A stretch of DNA of 64,000 nucleotides, taken from assembly GCF_000315055.1 (NCBI RefSeq), contig NZ_BAER01000127.1:124001-188000 (forward strand), read 5' to 3'. Numbering within the stretch: position 1 is the stretch's first letter; each line of letters opens with the position of its first letter. This document shows, piece by piece, positions 1 through 9,772 of this stretch. A model generated the notes under the pieces. The model was not told the DNA's origin. It did not search any database and saw only the letters and a list, made by a program, of their open reading frames with translations. Position numbers and translations under genes: made by a program. This stretch comes from Paraglaciecola polaris LMG 21857. GTDB lineage: Bacteria; Pseudomonadota; Gammaproteobacteria; Enterobacterales; Alteromonadaceae.

Positions 1-2792
1 CCAAAGTCTGTTGAGCGGTACGCTTCACGCCATGTGTAACGCATACGAGCTGAAACACCATACTTTTCGTAGTAAAGCGTAAAGTTATAAGCATTTTCAG
101 ATAGGTCAAGTAAGCCTTGTACAGCGGTTACGTTTATATCATCAACCCCCGTAGACAGTGCAAATACTGTGTTTGCACGACTCGTTGCGCCATTAACCGC
201 TTCGCCACCCGAGAACTCTTGAATGGTATAGTTAGCAATAATACCGAAACCAGATGCCCAGCCTAAATCATCTTCAAAGCTCGCTAAGTCATATTGAAGG
301 GCAAATTCAATCCCTTTCTGAGTGGTTTCCCCTGAATCATTGATTTGCGTAGTGGTCGGTACACAAACACCAACGCCTACTTCAGGACCAAATACGTTTA
401 CATCCGCGATAGGGTTGAAAATACCGCCGCCTTCACACGGGTCGGTTATATCACGATAGCCAGTGACTGAATCTTCAAACGGGTTCGATTGTTGTTGTAC
501 GAACAGGTCAGTACGTTTTTTATGGAAAAAACCAACACTAAGTACGCTTGCTTCAGAAAAATACCACTCAGCTGATAAATCGAATGAGGTTACTTCTTCA
601 GGCTGTAAACCAGGGTTACCGATTGATACTGCCGGGTTAGGGCTAGTAGAAAAGGTAACAGAAGTAGACAGCTCATTAAAATCAGGACGACGAATGTCTT
701 TACCCCAACCCGCGCGCACAACAACATCATCGTGCACATCAGCGACTAAGTTAATTCGAGGTAATACAAAGTTATAATCGCCCTTTGTTGTGACTTGTGA
801 CACTAATTGATTTCCATCACCATCTTCAGTAATTGAGTTACCGGTTGATGTTACGTCAGTTTGAAGGTAACGAAGACCGAAGTTACCGCGAAACATACCA
901 TGCTCAAAATTAGCTTGTGCATATAAAGCGTGGGTTTTTTCTTCGATATCAAAGAAACCAGCCGAACTTGATGTAGGAGCATCAATTGAAACTGAGCCAC
1001 CGTGCTGATCAATTGCATTTTGCAAAATAGCTAATGCACCATCTGGGTCAGAGGCAACGCGTTCTGCATCAAGAACTAAGAAGTCACGCACATACAACTC
1101 TCTACCATCGGCATCGTTAAAGTTGTCAGGGCCGGCAACAAGAAGCTCAGAGAAAAGATCGCCTGAGGGGCTATCAGCGATATCTCGCAAACCCACGTTT
1201 GAGCTAATTTCATCGAGCAGACTAGTTACTTTGCTGTAACGATAACCCACATCGACTGAGGTGATTATGCTATCTATATAGTAAGTAAAATCCGTACGGA
1301 AAGCATCTTCGCCATTTTCAGACTTATTTCGACCGATATTAACATCACGTAATACAACGTTAGCAGGGTCAAGTAGTTGCTCTGCAGTGGGCGCTGTCGC
1401 ATCACCTGTTGGAATACCAAAGGCTAATGCACCGCCAGTGAGGTCATATATGAAAGGCGTTCCATTCTCATTTGAATCATAAAGCTCAACCCAATCAGGA
1501 TTATCCGCATTGGCTGCATTTAATTCAGCATTTGCTAATAAGGTCGCTGAATCAAGAGGCGAATTAGGGTTGATAAAGTTAAGTGTAGTGTTAAAGCTTG
1601 GGGTGGTAGTATCAGAACTCGATGATGCTAGTTCTACACTGAATTTAAGATTTTCACCTGTCCATTCACCGCCTAATCTGTATATTTCGCTTTTGGTAAT
1701 ACGAGAGTTGGTATCACCTGAAAAGCGTAAGTTACCATCTGATCCGTCAGCGTCAAGTGGAATAACACCCTGCGTTGCCGCTTGTATACTGCCTAGATTC
1801 ACGCCATCTAAAGACCCGAAGTTAACGGTTTCAAAACCAGTTGGAGCGGCGAAGTCTTTAAGGCCGCTGATACCCGATGCTTGAATTCTTGAGCTTTCTT
1901 GTCTGCGCTCTTGGTCGTTAATCACAACGTCAAAGAAAAACTTGGTATTGTCATTGGGGGCGAATTCTAACGTACCGGCAAAGTTTTTGGTTTCGTATTC
2001 ATAGTTATCGTAATCTTGAACGAAGAATTGAATAGGTAAATAATCGAATGATTGAGCGCTAGCAACACCGCTAGCAGAGGCTACTGAGTTATCACGGTCA
2101 GTTCGAGGACGAAATGCAGTTACATCTTGCTCAGAATAGCTGGCACTAAATACAGCACCAAACCTACCTGCGTCTAATTCCCAGTTGTCACCAAAGGTGC
2201 CTGATAATCTTGGGGTAAATGTGCTATCAGTTGAAAGGCTACTATTCTCACCTTGTACTCTTATTGAAGCCAACGTTTCGTCTAGTTGAAGCGGGCGGAT
2301 AGTTCTTAAATTTACAGTACCACCTACAGAGCCTTCAATGGTTTTCGCTGAAGGTGCTTTGGTGACTTCAACGGCAGAGATAATGGCTGCTGAGACATCT
2401 TCAAAATTAATCCCGCTTCGACCTGAACCCGAGCCCACAGTAGACACGCCATTGATTTCGGTGCGGTTCGCGTTTGTACCACGGATTTGAACACCGGTAC
2501 CTACACCTGCTGTTCTGGTAATTTGAACGCCAGTTACGTTCTCAAGCACCTCAGCCAGGTTTTGATCAGGCAGCTTACCAATATCTTCTGACTGAATGAC
2601 CTCAACCAGATTATTAGCTGAGCGTTTTTCCGCTAATGCATTGGTAAGAGAGCTTCGTATACCAGATACAGATATAACTTCAACATCTTGATCTGCTTCC
2701 GGTTGATTTTCTTGAGCAAGAACCGAGGAAGCGAAATTCAGCGAAGTAGCTGATAGTACCGCTAAGGTTATTCTAGATAGTTTGTGCGCCAT
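1..2792 (-). CDS. TonB-dependent receptor, partial (C-terminus outside window)
   Basis: Outer-membrane active transporter of the large TonB-dependent receptor type common in polysaccharide loci. The frame is open from the ATG at 2790-2792 to the window edge, about 930 codons. The N-terminus has a signal peptide ending near ASSVLAQE. A plug domain follows with IGKLPDQNLAEVLENVTGV, then IRGTNANRTEING and GGTVNLRTIRPL, and a long beta-barrel. The last visible residues (RYTWREAYRSTDF) are typical of late barrel strands, so only the final strands are missing. The gene diverges from the uxuB/uxuA-type genes, which suggests an oligo-uronate ligand. Substrate is inferred from context only. Confidence 0.93.
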   Translation of the reverse strand, partial: MAHKLSRITLAVLSATSLNFASSVLAQENQPEADQDVEVISVSGIRSSLTNALAEKRSANNLVEVIQSEDIGKLPDQNLAEVLENVTGVQITRTAGVGTGVQIRGTNANRTEINGVSTVGSGSGRSGINFEDVSAAIISAVEVTKAPSAKTIEGSVGGTVNLRTIRPLQLDETLASIRVQGENSSLSTDSTFTPRLSGTFGDNWELDAGRFGAVFSASYSEQDVTAFRPRTDRDNSVASASGVASAQSFDYLPIQFFVQDYDNYEYETKNFAGTLEFAPNDNTKFFFDVVINDQERRQESSRIQASGISGLKDFAAPTGFETVNFGSLDGVNLGSIQAATQGVIPLDADGSDGNLRFSGDTNSRITKSEIYRLGGEWTGENLKFSVELASSSSDTTTPSFNTTLNFINPNSPLDSATLLANAELNAANADNPDWVELYDSNENGTPFIYDLTGGALAFGIPTGDATAPTAEQLLDPANVVLRDVNIGRNKSENGEDAFRTDFTYYIDSIITSVDVGYRYSKVTSLLDEISSNVGLRDIADSPSGDLFSELLVAGPDNFNDADGRELYVRDFLVLDAERVASDPDGALAILQNAIDQHGGSVSIDAPTSSSAGFFDIEEKTHALYAQANFEHGMFRGNFGLRYLQTDVTSTGNSITEDGDGNQLVSQVTTKGDYNFVLPRINLVADVHDDVVVRAGWGKDIRRPDFNELSTSVTFSTSPNPAVSIGNPGLQPEEVTSFDLSAEWYFSEASVLSVGFFHKKRTDLFVQQQSNPFEDSVTGYRDITDPCEGGGIFNPIADVNVFGPEVGVGVCVPTTTQINDSGETTQKGIEFALQYDLASFEDDLGWASGFGIIANYTIQEFSGGEAVNGATSRANTVFALSTGVDDINVTAVQGLLDLSENAYNFTLYYEKYGVSARMRYTWREAYRSTDF

Positions 2793-3299
2793 TTTGTGTC
2801 TCCGTGGGCAGCGTTTAAAGGGACTAAATAAAACCCCCTCACACCACTTCGTTAATTTTTAGTTTTTGCACCTTGCAACATCAAGATTACATAAGGCCTG
2901 CAAAACGCTAACAAGGTTGTTACAAAAATATTCCAAAAATACAAATTGGTCAACCTTTGCGTCATTATAAATAAGTTGTTTAATGTTATTTTGGTTATAC
3001 CACTTACCTGTCGTAAAGTTACCAAAACGATTTATATGATTTTTTATTGTTATTTATCAACAGTTTGATGTTGGTTGCTTTGCATTGTTAAAGGTGAAGA
3101 GAGCTAAGTTTTAGTCAATATAAGATGATTTATTTTTTACTCATATTTGTTAGGCTGGACATCAATACAGAAATGGTCATAATGATTTCGTTAACAATTG
3201 AGCGGATGATGAAACTTATTGGTAATAGGGGTGCTGGCTCAAAGTGAGCCTCAACAGATACCATTAAGGCTAACTGCTTAGGCATAAAAGTGGAACCTA
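2793..3299. promoter_or_regulatory. Divergent promoter region between TonB receptor and uxuB
   Basis: This 507-base AT-rich stretch holds no convincing gene. It must carry the promoters of the receptor (leftward) and the uronate genes (rightward). A GntR-type palindrome lies at 2992-3002, and a weaker related sequence with TTGGTCAACC lies at 2945-2954. Confidence 0.6.
2992..3002. promoter_or_regulatory. Candidate GntR-family operator TGGT-TAT-ACCA
   Basis: The 11 bases form a perfect inverted repeat, TGGT-N3-ACCA, the arrangement used by FadR-subfamily GntR repressors. The same arms recur upstream of the other alginate-locus receptor (19688-19702), which suggests one regulator controls both. 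No GntR gene is present in the window. Confidence 0.45.
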
Positions 3300-4757
3300 A
3301 TGAAAATAGAACAACTGAATACCGCCTCTCTACGCAAACTAAAACCAGTCATTGATAAGCCTAAATATGCGTTAACCTCTGTTTCTTGCGGTGTTGTCCA
3401 TTTTGGTACCGGCAATTTTCATCGCGCCCATCAAGCTGTGTATTGCGATACGTTACTGAATAAAGGCGAGACAAATTGGGGGATCACAGGTATCTCTTTG
3501 CGCTCGCCAGTCATGCGTGACAATCTCGCGCCGCAAAATTACTTATATACGTTGGCAATACTCGGTGAAACCACGAGCTACCGTGTTATTGGCGCTATTC
3601 AGAACCTGTTGGTTGGCCCCGAAGATCCTCAATCTGTTATCGATGTCGTGGCCCATGGGGGAACTCAGTTGGTCACGACGACGATAACCGAGAAGGGTTA
3701 TTACTTAACTAGTGGTGGGATTGATCGAGCGCATCCAGACATGTTGGGGGATCTTGCGTCAATTAGCGTGCCTAAAACGATTTATGGTTATCTTGCTGCG
3801 GCACTGATTAAACGTAGTGATAATCAAGGCGACCCACTGACTATTCTGTGCTGCGACAACATGCACGGCGGCGGTGAGCATTTACAGCAAGGCGTGCAGA
3901 TGCTATTGGAGCGTCATAGTCCAGATACGCTAAGGTGGGTTGAAAAGAACGTGGCTTTTAGCTCTTCTATGGTAGATAGAGTGACACCTGCGACCGACCA
4001 ATACCTAAAAGATCAAGTGGCTGCTCAGCTTGGTGTATACGACGCAGCGCCTGTTGCAGCAGAGCCATTTACGCAGTGGATAATTGAAGACCGGTTTGCT
4101 GGAATTCGCCCTCCCTTTGAGCAAGCTGGGGCGCTCTTTGTCAACGATATTGCACCGTTCGAGCGAATTAAACTGCGCTTCCTAAATGCCGGACATTCCA
4201 TACTGGCTGCGCTAGGTTATCTGGCTGGGGATCAGTTTATTCATGAAGCATTGCAACGGCCATGTCTTGCCCAATTTGCGGAACAGGCACTCAAACTCAA
4301 CGTGATGCCGGTCACCCCCGTTCCTGAGGGGATCAGTAGCGAAGCCTATATCAATCAGGTACTCCAGCGCTTTAAAAATGGCAACTTACCTTATGGCGTA
4401 TTACAGGTCGGCACAGATAGTTCGCAGAAAATTCAGCAACGCATACTGCCAACTATTGATGATGGGCTTAGCCATGGCGGGGATACATCCTATCTGGCTT
4501 TTGCACTTGGGGCTTGGGTCTGTTTCATACGTAAAGCGTTACAGAATGATGATCTCAATGACCCCTTGGCTGATGAATTCTCTCACTGTATATCAGCAAA
4601 CAAGGGGGGGAGTGTAGCGGCATTTCTGACGTTGGCAGGCGCAAACAAGTTTCATTTTTTCAAGGATGTTCCTTTTATGGCCGCAGTGCAGATATATCAC
4701 AGCAACATTAGTGAAATGGGCGTAGAGCAAGCAATAGATACTTTTTTTAATCCTTAA
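3300..4757 (+). CDS. uxuB: Fructuronate reductase / polyol dehydrogenase (UxuB family)
   Basis: A 485-residue member of the long-chain mannitol dehydrogenase family; the expected reaction is NAD-dependent interconversion of D-fructuronate and D-mannonate. The Rossmann motif is GTGNFHRAH at residues 36-44. The catalytic Lys-Asn-His signature is KLRFLNAGH at 291-299 (Lys291, Asn296, His299). Length matches family members of about 485-490 residues. It starts 15 bases upstream of the mannonate dehydratase gene, and the pair converts fructuronate through mannonate to 2-keto-3-deoxygluconate. Family members also act on mannitol, altronate or arabinitol; the uxuA neighbour supports mannonate here. 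Confidence 0.88.
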   Translation: MKIEQLNTASLRKLKPVIDKPKYALTSVSCGVVHFGTGNFHRAHQAVYCDTLLNKGETNWGITGISLRSPVMRDNLAPQNYLYTLAILGETTSYRVIGAIQNLLVGPEDPQSVIDVVAHGGTQLVTTTITEKGYYLTSGGIDRAHPDMLGDLASISVPKTIYGYLAAALIKRSDNQGDPLTILCCDNMHGGGEHLQQGVQMLLERHSPDTLRWVEKNVAFSSSMVDRVTPATDQYLKDQVAAQLGVYDAAPVAAEPFTQWIIEDRFAGIRPPFEQAGALFVNDIAPFERIKLRFLNAGHSILAALGYLAGDQFIHEALQRPCLAQFAEQALKLNVMPVTPVPEGISSEAYINQVLQRFKNGNLPYGVLQVGTDSSQKIQQRILPTIDDGLSHGGDTSYLAFALGAWVCFIRKALQNDDLNDPLADEFSHCISANKGGSVAAFLTLAGANKFHFFKDVPFMAAVQIYHSNISEMGVEQAIDTFFNP

Positions 4758-4772
4758 AATAGAGAAACGATT

Positions 4773-5972
4773 ATGCGCGAATCTTGGAGATGGTTTGGAC
4801 CAAACGATCCTGTAACCATAGATGAAATACGACAAACAGGTGCCACTGATGTAGTCAGCGCGCTACATTCGATACCGACTGGTGAAATCTGGACACAGCA
4901 GGCAATACGTCAACACCAGTTGTTGATAGAAGAATGTGAGCCTGGTCTTGCGCCCCTGACGTGGAGCGTTGTAGAAAGTATTCCCGTGCATGAAGACATT
5001 AAACTTGCGCGCCCTGGCCATGAAAAATATGTCGAAAACTGGATTGTGTCGATGGAAAATTTGGCCCAGTGTGGCATAAAAACTATCTGCTACAATTTTA
5101 TGCCTGTCATCGATTGGACTCGCACCGATCTTAACTTCAAGCTGCCCAGTGGCGCCTATGCACTGCGTTTTGACCAGAAAAAATTTGCCGCTTTTGATCT
5201 CTTCATTCTTAAGCGCGAGCATGCGGAAGTCGAGTATAGCGCTGGGGAAATCGCCCAAGCGAAACTCGTTTTTGAGGCCATGTCGGAGGCTGAGCGTACA
5301 GTACTGACCAATAACATTATTGCTGGGCTGCCGGGTAAAATGACCGACAGCTACGGTCTGGACGATTTCCGCAGCATGTTAGCGAATTATAAGGATATGA
5401 ACAGTGATGCCTTGCGTCAAAATCTGTTTGCGTTCTTATCAAAAGTGCTGCCGCGAGCGGAAGCCATGGATGTCAAACTGGCCATTCATCCTGACGATCC
5501 ACCTCGGGATATGTTGGGTCTGCCACGGATCATCTGTACTGCTGATGATCTGAATACCTTGTTTCAAGCTCTGCCGAGTCCATCAAACGGGATCACCTTG
5601 TGTGTTGGAACCTATAGCAGTCGCCCAGACAACGACTTACCTGCCATGGCAAAGCAGTTCGGACCGCGTATTCATTTTTCACATCTTCGCGGCGTGAGCA
5701 GAGATCCCGATGAACAGCGCTCTTTTATAGAAGCCAGCCACCTTGATAGTGATATCGATATGGTTCAGGTGATAAAAGAATTATTGAACGAAGAATCAAG
5801 ACGTACAGAAAAAGAAGCCGAGGGACAAAAAATCTTTATTCGTCCGGACCACGGGCATCAAATGATGGGCGATATCGGTAAAAGTGTTAACCCTGGCTAC
5901 TCGGGTATCGGGCGAATGAAAGGCCTGGCTGAAGTGCGTGGTGTCATTCGTGCATTGTCCGCTCAAAAATAG
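4773..5972 (+). CDS. uxuA: Mannonate dehydratase
   Basis: A 399-residue protein (the E. coli enzyme is about 394) that dehydrates D-mannonate to 2-keto-3-deoxy-D-gluconate in the cytoplasm. The N-terminus WRWFGPNDPV is diagnostic of UxuA. Further family blocks are CYNFMPVIDWTRTDL near residues 109-123, HPDDPPRDMLGLPRI near 239, GTYSSRPDND near 287, and RPDHGHQMMGDIG near 357; these carry the metal-binding His, Cys and Asp residues. It is translated right after the fructuronate reductase and probably shares its transcript. Its product is also the compound expected from alginate monomer reduction, so the two branches meet at KDG. Confidence 0.95.
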   Translation: MRESWRWFGPNDPVTIDEIRQTGATDVVSALHSIPTGEIWTQQAIRQHQLLIEECEPGLAPLTWSVVESIPVHEDIKLARPGHEKYVENWIVSMENLAQCGIKTICYNFMPVIDWTRTDLNFKLPSGAYALRFDQKKFAAFDLFILKREHAEVEYSAGEIAQAKLVFEAMSEAERTVLTNNIIAGLPGKMTDSYGLDDFRSMLANYKDMNSDALRQNLFAFLSKVLPRAEAMDVKLAIHPDDPPRDMLGLPRIICTADDLNTLFQALPSPSNGITLCVGTYSSRPDNDLPAMAKQFGPRIHFSHLRGVSRDPDEQRSFIEASHLDSDIDMVQVIKELLNEESRRTEKEAEGQKIFIRPDHGHQMMGDIGKSVNPGYSGIGRMKGLAEVRGVIRALSAQK

Positions 5973-5985
5973 TGGCGTCATCTCT

Positions 5986-6025
5986 TAGCGGGTACATGTA
6001 CTACGTGCCCGCGGGTCTGAGGAAT
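5986..6025. other. Hairpin downstream of uxuA
   Basis: The sequence GCGGGTAC ... GTGCCCGC (about 5997-6021) can form an eight-pair stem including one G-T pair. It lacks a T-run, so it is more likely an mRNA-stabilising or attenuating hairpin between uxuA and the transporter than a strong terminator. Confidence 0.3.
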
Positions 6026-6089
6026 GAAGCCCTTCTAACAAAATGTCATTCTTCACTTTCTGTTAATTTCACATGCGGTACTCACTAAA

Positions 6090-7331
6090 ATGATAAATAT
6101 AAAAACGCTTATAAAGTCACTGCTGCCGGGAATATTTTTATTCGGGTTTAATGTAGGTACCGGTAGCGTGACCGCCATGGCAAAAGCGGGTGCGGACTAT
6201 GGTATGTCTTTGCTTTGGACCATTTTCATCTCCTGTGCCATCACCTATTTTTTGATCCACCTTTTTGGCAAGTTCACCTTGGTGACGGGTTTGACTGCAT
6301 TGCAATCCTTTAAACGGCATATCCACCCGGCAGTGAGCATACTTTTTATCATAGCCTTGACTGCGCAAATATGTGGAAGTGTTATCGGCGTGATGGGGAT
6401 TTTGGCAGACATCTGTTACGAATGGTCGCAAAACTTTATTGACGGAGGAATATCGCCGCTGTATTTCGCCATGTTTTTTATCACCTTTGTGTACGTTATT
6501 TTTCTGATTGGTAAGACTGACGTGTTTGAGAAAGTTTTGGCTGTTTTAGTTGCGGTTATGGCTATCTGTTTTTTAATTAATTTCTTTATTCTGATGCCGC
6601 CGGCTACAGAAATTTTAAAAGGTATGATCCCCAAAATACCTGAAGCCAGTGCAGATAAAAACGCCTTTCTGGTGATAGCGTCTATGGTGGGGACTTCGGT
6701 TTTTTCTGGGTTGTTCATACTCAGGACCATACTGGTTAAAGAAGCCGGTTGGACCATGGCCGACTTGAAAACCCAAAACAGAGATGCACTCTTTTCAGCA
6801 TTTCTCATGTTTATTATGAGCACTTCGATAATGGCTGCCGCAGCAGGCTCTTTGTATGCTCAAGGGATAACATTAGTCAATGTGACGCAAATGATTTATC
6901 TATTGGAACCCTTAGCTGGCGCCGCGGCCGTGACTATCTTCACCATCGGCTTAATAGCTGCTGGAGTGTCGTCGCAGTTCCCTAATGTCGCACTACTCCC
7001 TTGGTTGTTAGATGACTTTCATGAGCGCAAGACTAACCTCAAGCGAACGAGCTATCGAATTATTGCTCTGGTCATATCGCTATTAGGCTTAATCGTGCCA
7101 ATTTTTAACGCTAAACCTATCGCTGTCATGGTGGGCTCTCAAGCGTTTGGTGCGTTAGTACTGCCTGCAACGGTTGCTTGTATTGCCTATATCGGCAATA
7201 AAAGTGGCTTAATGGGTGAGCATAAATTCTCAACCACAACCAACGTTATATTATCGATGATTTTTGTCTTTGCATTGTTTATGAGCTACATGAGCTACGC
7301 AGGTATTCTCTCTACGCTTCAGGCTTTGTGA
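6090..7331 (+). CDS. Nramp-fold transporter lacking metal-binding motifs
   Basis: A 413-residue inner-membrane protein with about 11 hydrophobic segments, recognisable as Nramp/SLC11 family from its layout. In true Nramp carriers helix 1 has DPGN and helix 6 has MPHN/MPHV, which bind the divalent metal. Here the helix 1 position reads GTGS (residues 23-26) within VGTGSVTAM, and helix 6 reads VGTSVFSGLF (about 200-209), so Asp, Asn, Met and His are all missing. It sits between mannonate dehydratase and a sugar isomerase-like gene. It shares GTGSVTAM with the paralogue at 10275-11513. Inference: proton- or sodium-coupled uptake of a uronate or related acid rather than a metal. Confidence 0.8.
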   Translation: MINIKTLIKSLLPGIFLFGFNVGTGSVTAMAKAGADYGMSLLWTIFISCAITYFLIHLFGKFTLVTGLTALQSFKRHIHPAVSILFIIALTAQICGSVIGVMGILADICYEWSQNFIDGGISPLYFAMFFITFVYVIFLIGKTDVFEKVLAVLVAVMAICFLINFFILMPPATEILKGMIPKIPEASADKNAFLVIASMVGTSVFSGLFILRTILVKEAGWTMADLKTQNRDALFSAFLMFIMSTSIMAAAAGSLYAQGITLVNVTQMIYLLEPLAGAAAVTIFTIGLIAAGVSSQFPNVALLPWLLDDFHERKTNLKRTSYRIIALVISLLGLIVPIFNAKPIAVMVGSQAFGALVLPATVACIAYIGNKSGLMGEHKFSTTTNVILSMIFVFALFMSYMSYAGILSTLQAL

Positions 7332-7469
7332 GCGGGTAGCCGCGGGTGTGCTGGTTTATGCGCGGACTCCCGCTCGCAGCAAGGTGCTATATATGCTTAG
7401 TCAGTATTTTAGTCTCATTGGCTGATGGTTTAACAGAACATCGCCGCTAGCAGTAATGGAAATAAAACT

Positions 7470-8546
7470 ATGAATCAAATTATTAAGTTCGGCGCTAATC
7501 GTGTTTGGCGAACCTATCAAGGTGGCAAGTTGCTCGATACGATTGAAGGCAAAGACAGTCCACAAGATTCAAGCCTCCCAGAAGATTGGATTGGCTCTAC
7601 CGTTGAAGCGCGTAATGTGGGTCGCGAGCATGTGTCGGAGGGATTAGCCATGGTAACGGACGATGAAGGGCAATCCATTCCCTTTCGTGATTTATTGCAC
7701 AAGGATCCGCAGTATTTTTTAGGCAGTATCGGTGACACCAAACGTTCTATGGACGACATTCCATTGGTCAAATATTTGGATAGTTCCACCCGTTTACATT
7801 TTCAAGCTCATCCTACCCGGGCTTTTGCCCAAGAGCGACTTGGCTTACCTAGGGGCAAGACCGAAGCCTACGTTATCCTAGAAACCCGTGATGATGTGAG
7901 TGACCCATACATATACGCAGGCTTTCAACGTCCGCCTAGTCGCGAACAGCTAAAAGAGTGGATTGAAAAGCAAGACATCAAATCAATCGAAAGTTGTTTC
8001 GATCGCATTCCAGTAAAAACAGGCGATGTGTTTCTCATTCCTGGGGGGCGCCCTCACGCGCTAGGTGAGGGCATACTGATGTTGGAGATTATGGAACCTT
8101 CGGACCTGGCCGTCAGATTCGAATTTGAGCGTTGTGGGTACGTTATTCCTGAGCAAGCTAGGTTCATGGGGCGGGGAATTGAAACGGCTTTAGACGTATT
8201 TGACTTTAGCCCTATTGTGCCAGAAAAAGTCGATGCTGAGTTTCGTTGTCAGCCCACAGTGCTTAACAGCGATGAGCAAGGCAACACATTAGAGGAGCTG
8301 GTAGGTGCGAAAAATACCTCCTGTTTTACCATCAGGCGTGCGACGGTTAATGGCGTGTTTGAGCGAAATGAAGAGGCTTTCTTCTATGGCGTAGTAACTC
8401 ACGGTTCGGGCACGCTGCGCATTGGTGATGAAGTAACTGAGCTTAAGCAGTGGGAGCGTTTTTTCTGCCCAGCGGGGGTGACAGAATTTGCATATGAATC
8501 AGCGTCTGGTATGTCTATTTTAGAATGTTACCCGGGTCATACCTAG
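7470..8546 (+). CDS. Type I phosphomannose isomerase-like protein (cupin)
   Basis: A 358-residue member of the zinc-dependent mannose-6-phosphate isomerase family. The metal ligands can be matched: Gln112 and His114 in FQAHP, Glu132 in GKTEAY, and His196 in GGRPHALGEG. The first motif reads FQAHPTR instead of the usual QVHPDD. It starts 138 bases after the transporter and ends at a shared terminator. Known members interconvert mannose-6-P and fructose-6-P. In this uronate cluster an aldose-ketose isomerase acting on mannuronate to give fructuronate would fit the next enzyme, UxuB; that is inference. A housekeeping phosphomannose isomerase role remains possible. Confidence 0.75.
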   Translation: MNQIIKFGANRVWRTYQGGKLLDTIEGKDSPQDSSLPEDWIGSTVEARNVGREHVSEGLAMVTDDEGQSIPFRDLLHKDPQYFLGSIGDTKRSMDDIPLVKYLDSSTRLHFQAHPTRAFAQERLGLPRGKTEAYVILETRDDVSDPYIYAGFQRPPSREQLKEWIEKQDIKSIESCFDRIPVKTGDVFLIPGGRPHALGEGILMLEIMEPSDLAVRFEFERCGYVIPEQARFMGRGIETALDVFDFSPIVPEKVDAEFRCQPTVLNSDEQGNTLEELVGAKNTSCFTIRRATVNGVFERNEEAFFYGVVTHGSGTLRIGDEVTELKQWERFFCPAGVTEFAYESASGMSILECYPGHT

Positions 8547-8573
8547 TTCACCCATTCATTTTTACTGTGTGAT

Positions 8574-8618
8574 AAAGCCATTAAATAGCAGTATTATATT
8601 ACTACTTAATGGCTTTTT
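8574..8618. terminator. Bidirectional rho-independent terminator
   Basis: AAAGCCATTAA ... TTAATGGCTTTTT forms a long stem with A-rich and T-rich flanks. It lies between two convergent genes, so it can stop transcription from both sides. Confidence 0.85.
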
Positions 8619-8628
8619 GTTCGTTGAG

Positions 8629-9729
8629 TTATTTTTGCGGTGCGATAGCGGGCCCTGTCACTAAACGTGAAAAGGTCACTTGCGCATAGTCGCCATTTTT
8701 CTTGTCTGTTTCCCAATCGCCAGTGCCTAAACAGGCTGGATACCACATACCCGGATCGTCTTTGATACTGCATTGATCATAAGCGCCCGCTTTAAAGAAG
8801 TTAGCATCACCGCTATAACCGCTTGGGTGATCAAGCTTATCAACTTGGCCATTTGCATCGACGTTATTAGCTAAATTGATAGCAAAATGCTTAGTACCGT
8901 GACGAGGACTAGTAAAGGTTAAATACATGATATTATGGTATACGTTCACTTCGTAACTAAAGCTTTCATCAAGAGCAATGCCTTGTTCAGCAGGGTCTGT
9001 TGCCTCATCCCATGGCGTTCCCCAAACCGAGTAACTAATGTCTTGCCTGTCTGGGTTTTCTTTGGCGAGATTGCGCTCATAGTTCCAAAAAACTGAACCG
9101 TACTTATGCTCCGGCCATTTTTTATAGTAAATTTTTAACGGTTCATTGCCATAACCATAGCCTTCACCTTCAGCGACGATTTTTTTGTCTTTAGTGGCAT
9201 GAATTTGTCCAACCACCACTGAAAAAGCCGGCGGCTTGTTTGGGTATTTAGCACGTTTGGCAACATGATTCACTGCAAGGGTTGCTTGTAAGTTGCCACC
9301 TATCTGGCCGTATTGCTGGGCACGTTTGTTGTTTTGCAACGCGAAGTTATCGGCAAAGCGGTCCTTCTTGGCGTCCATGTCAGCAACCACTTGGTGCAGT
9401 TCGCTGCGTGTATTCGATGAGTTAGGCGTCGTGAACGCTTTATTCGGCGTGGCGAACACCATATTACCTTGGTCATTTAGATAAAAATAATCAGGGTGCT
9501 GAAACGTTTGTATTTTCTTGGTACTGATGCCATCAACCTTACCATCATTATTGTTATCGGTTGGTATGGTTATCTTCCAGTGGGTTAAATCGAATTTATC
9601 CGCTGGCACTAACGCCGTTTTGTCGTTTTCGTTGCTAGTAGAGTTACAACCAGCAAGCGCTAAGATACTTATGGCCATTGCGGTGAATGATTTAGCGCCT
9701 GGGGGGAACGTTAATTTTGTTATCTTCAT
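8629..9729 (-). CDS. PL7 alginate lyase, lipoprotein
   Basis: A 366-residue endolytic-type alginate lyase of polysaccharide lyase family 7. It starts at the ATG at 9727-9729, which has GGAG about 9 bases upstream; a longer reading would run into gntK. The N-terminus is a lipoprotein signal (LALAGC, Cys28). PL7 catalytic blocks are RSEL at 108-111, QIH at 175-177 and FFKAGAY at about 311-317. The QIH form is reported to go with guluronate-containing substrates. RSEL is followed by His where Arg is usual. It is the last gene of the minus-strand series, 43 bases after gntK, and is a paralogue of the lyase at 15409-16497. Confidence 0.93.
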   Translation of the reverse strand: MKITKLTFPPGAKSFTAMAISILALAGCNSTSNENDKTALVPADKFDLTHWKITIPTDNNNDGKVDGISTKKIQTFQHPDYFYLNDQGNMVFATPNKAFTTPNSSNTRSELHQVVADMDAKKDRFADNFALQNNKRAQQYGQIGGNLQATLAVNHVAKRAKYPNKPPAFSVVVGQIHATKDKKIVAEGEGYGYGNEPLKIYYKKWPEHKYGSVFWNYERNLAKENPDRQDISYSVWGTPWDEATDPAEQGIALDESFSYEVNVYHNIMYLTFTSPRHGTKHFAINLANNVDANGQVDKLDHPSGYSGDANFFKAGAYDQCSIKDDPGMWYPACLGTGDWETDKKNGDYAQVTFSRLVTGPAIAPQK

Positions 9730-9772
9730 AATTGATACTCCGTCATTTTTCGATGTAGCCCTATTAAAGGAC

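Noticed and set aside
463-1884. Plus-strand open frames of 104 and 124 codons inside the first receptor
   Set aside because: They lie opposite the long minus-strand receptor frame, have no ribosome site or family pattern, and read as low-quality protein.
6090-7331. Simple annotation as a manganese transporter (MntH)
   Set aside because: All residues known to bind metal in helix 1 and helix 6 are replaced.
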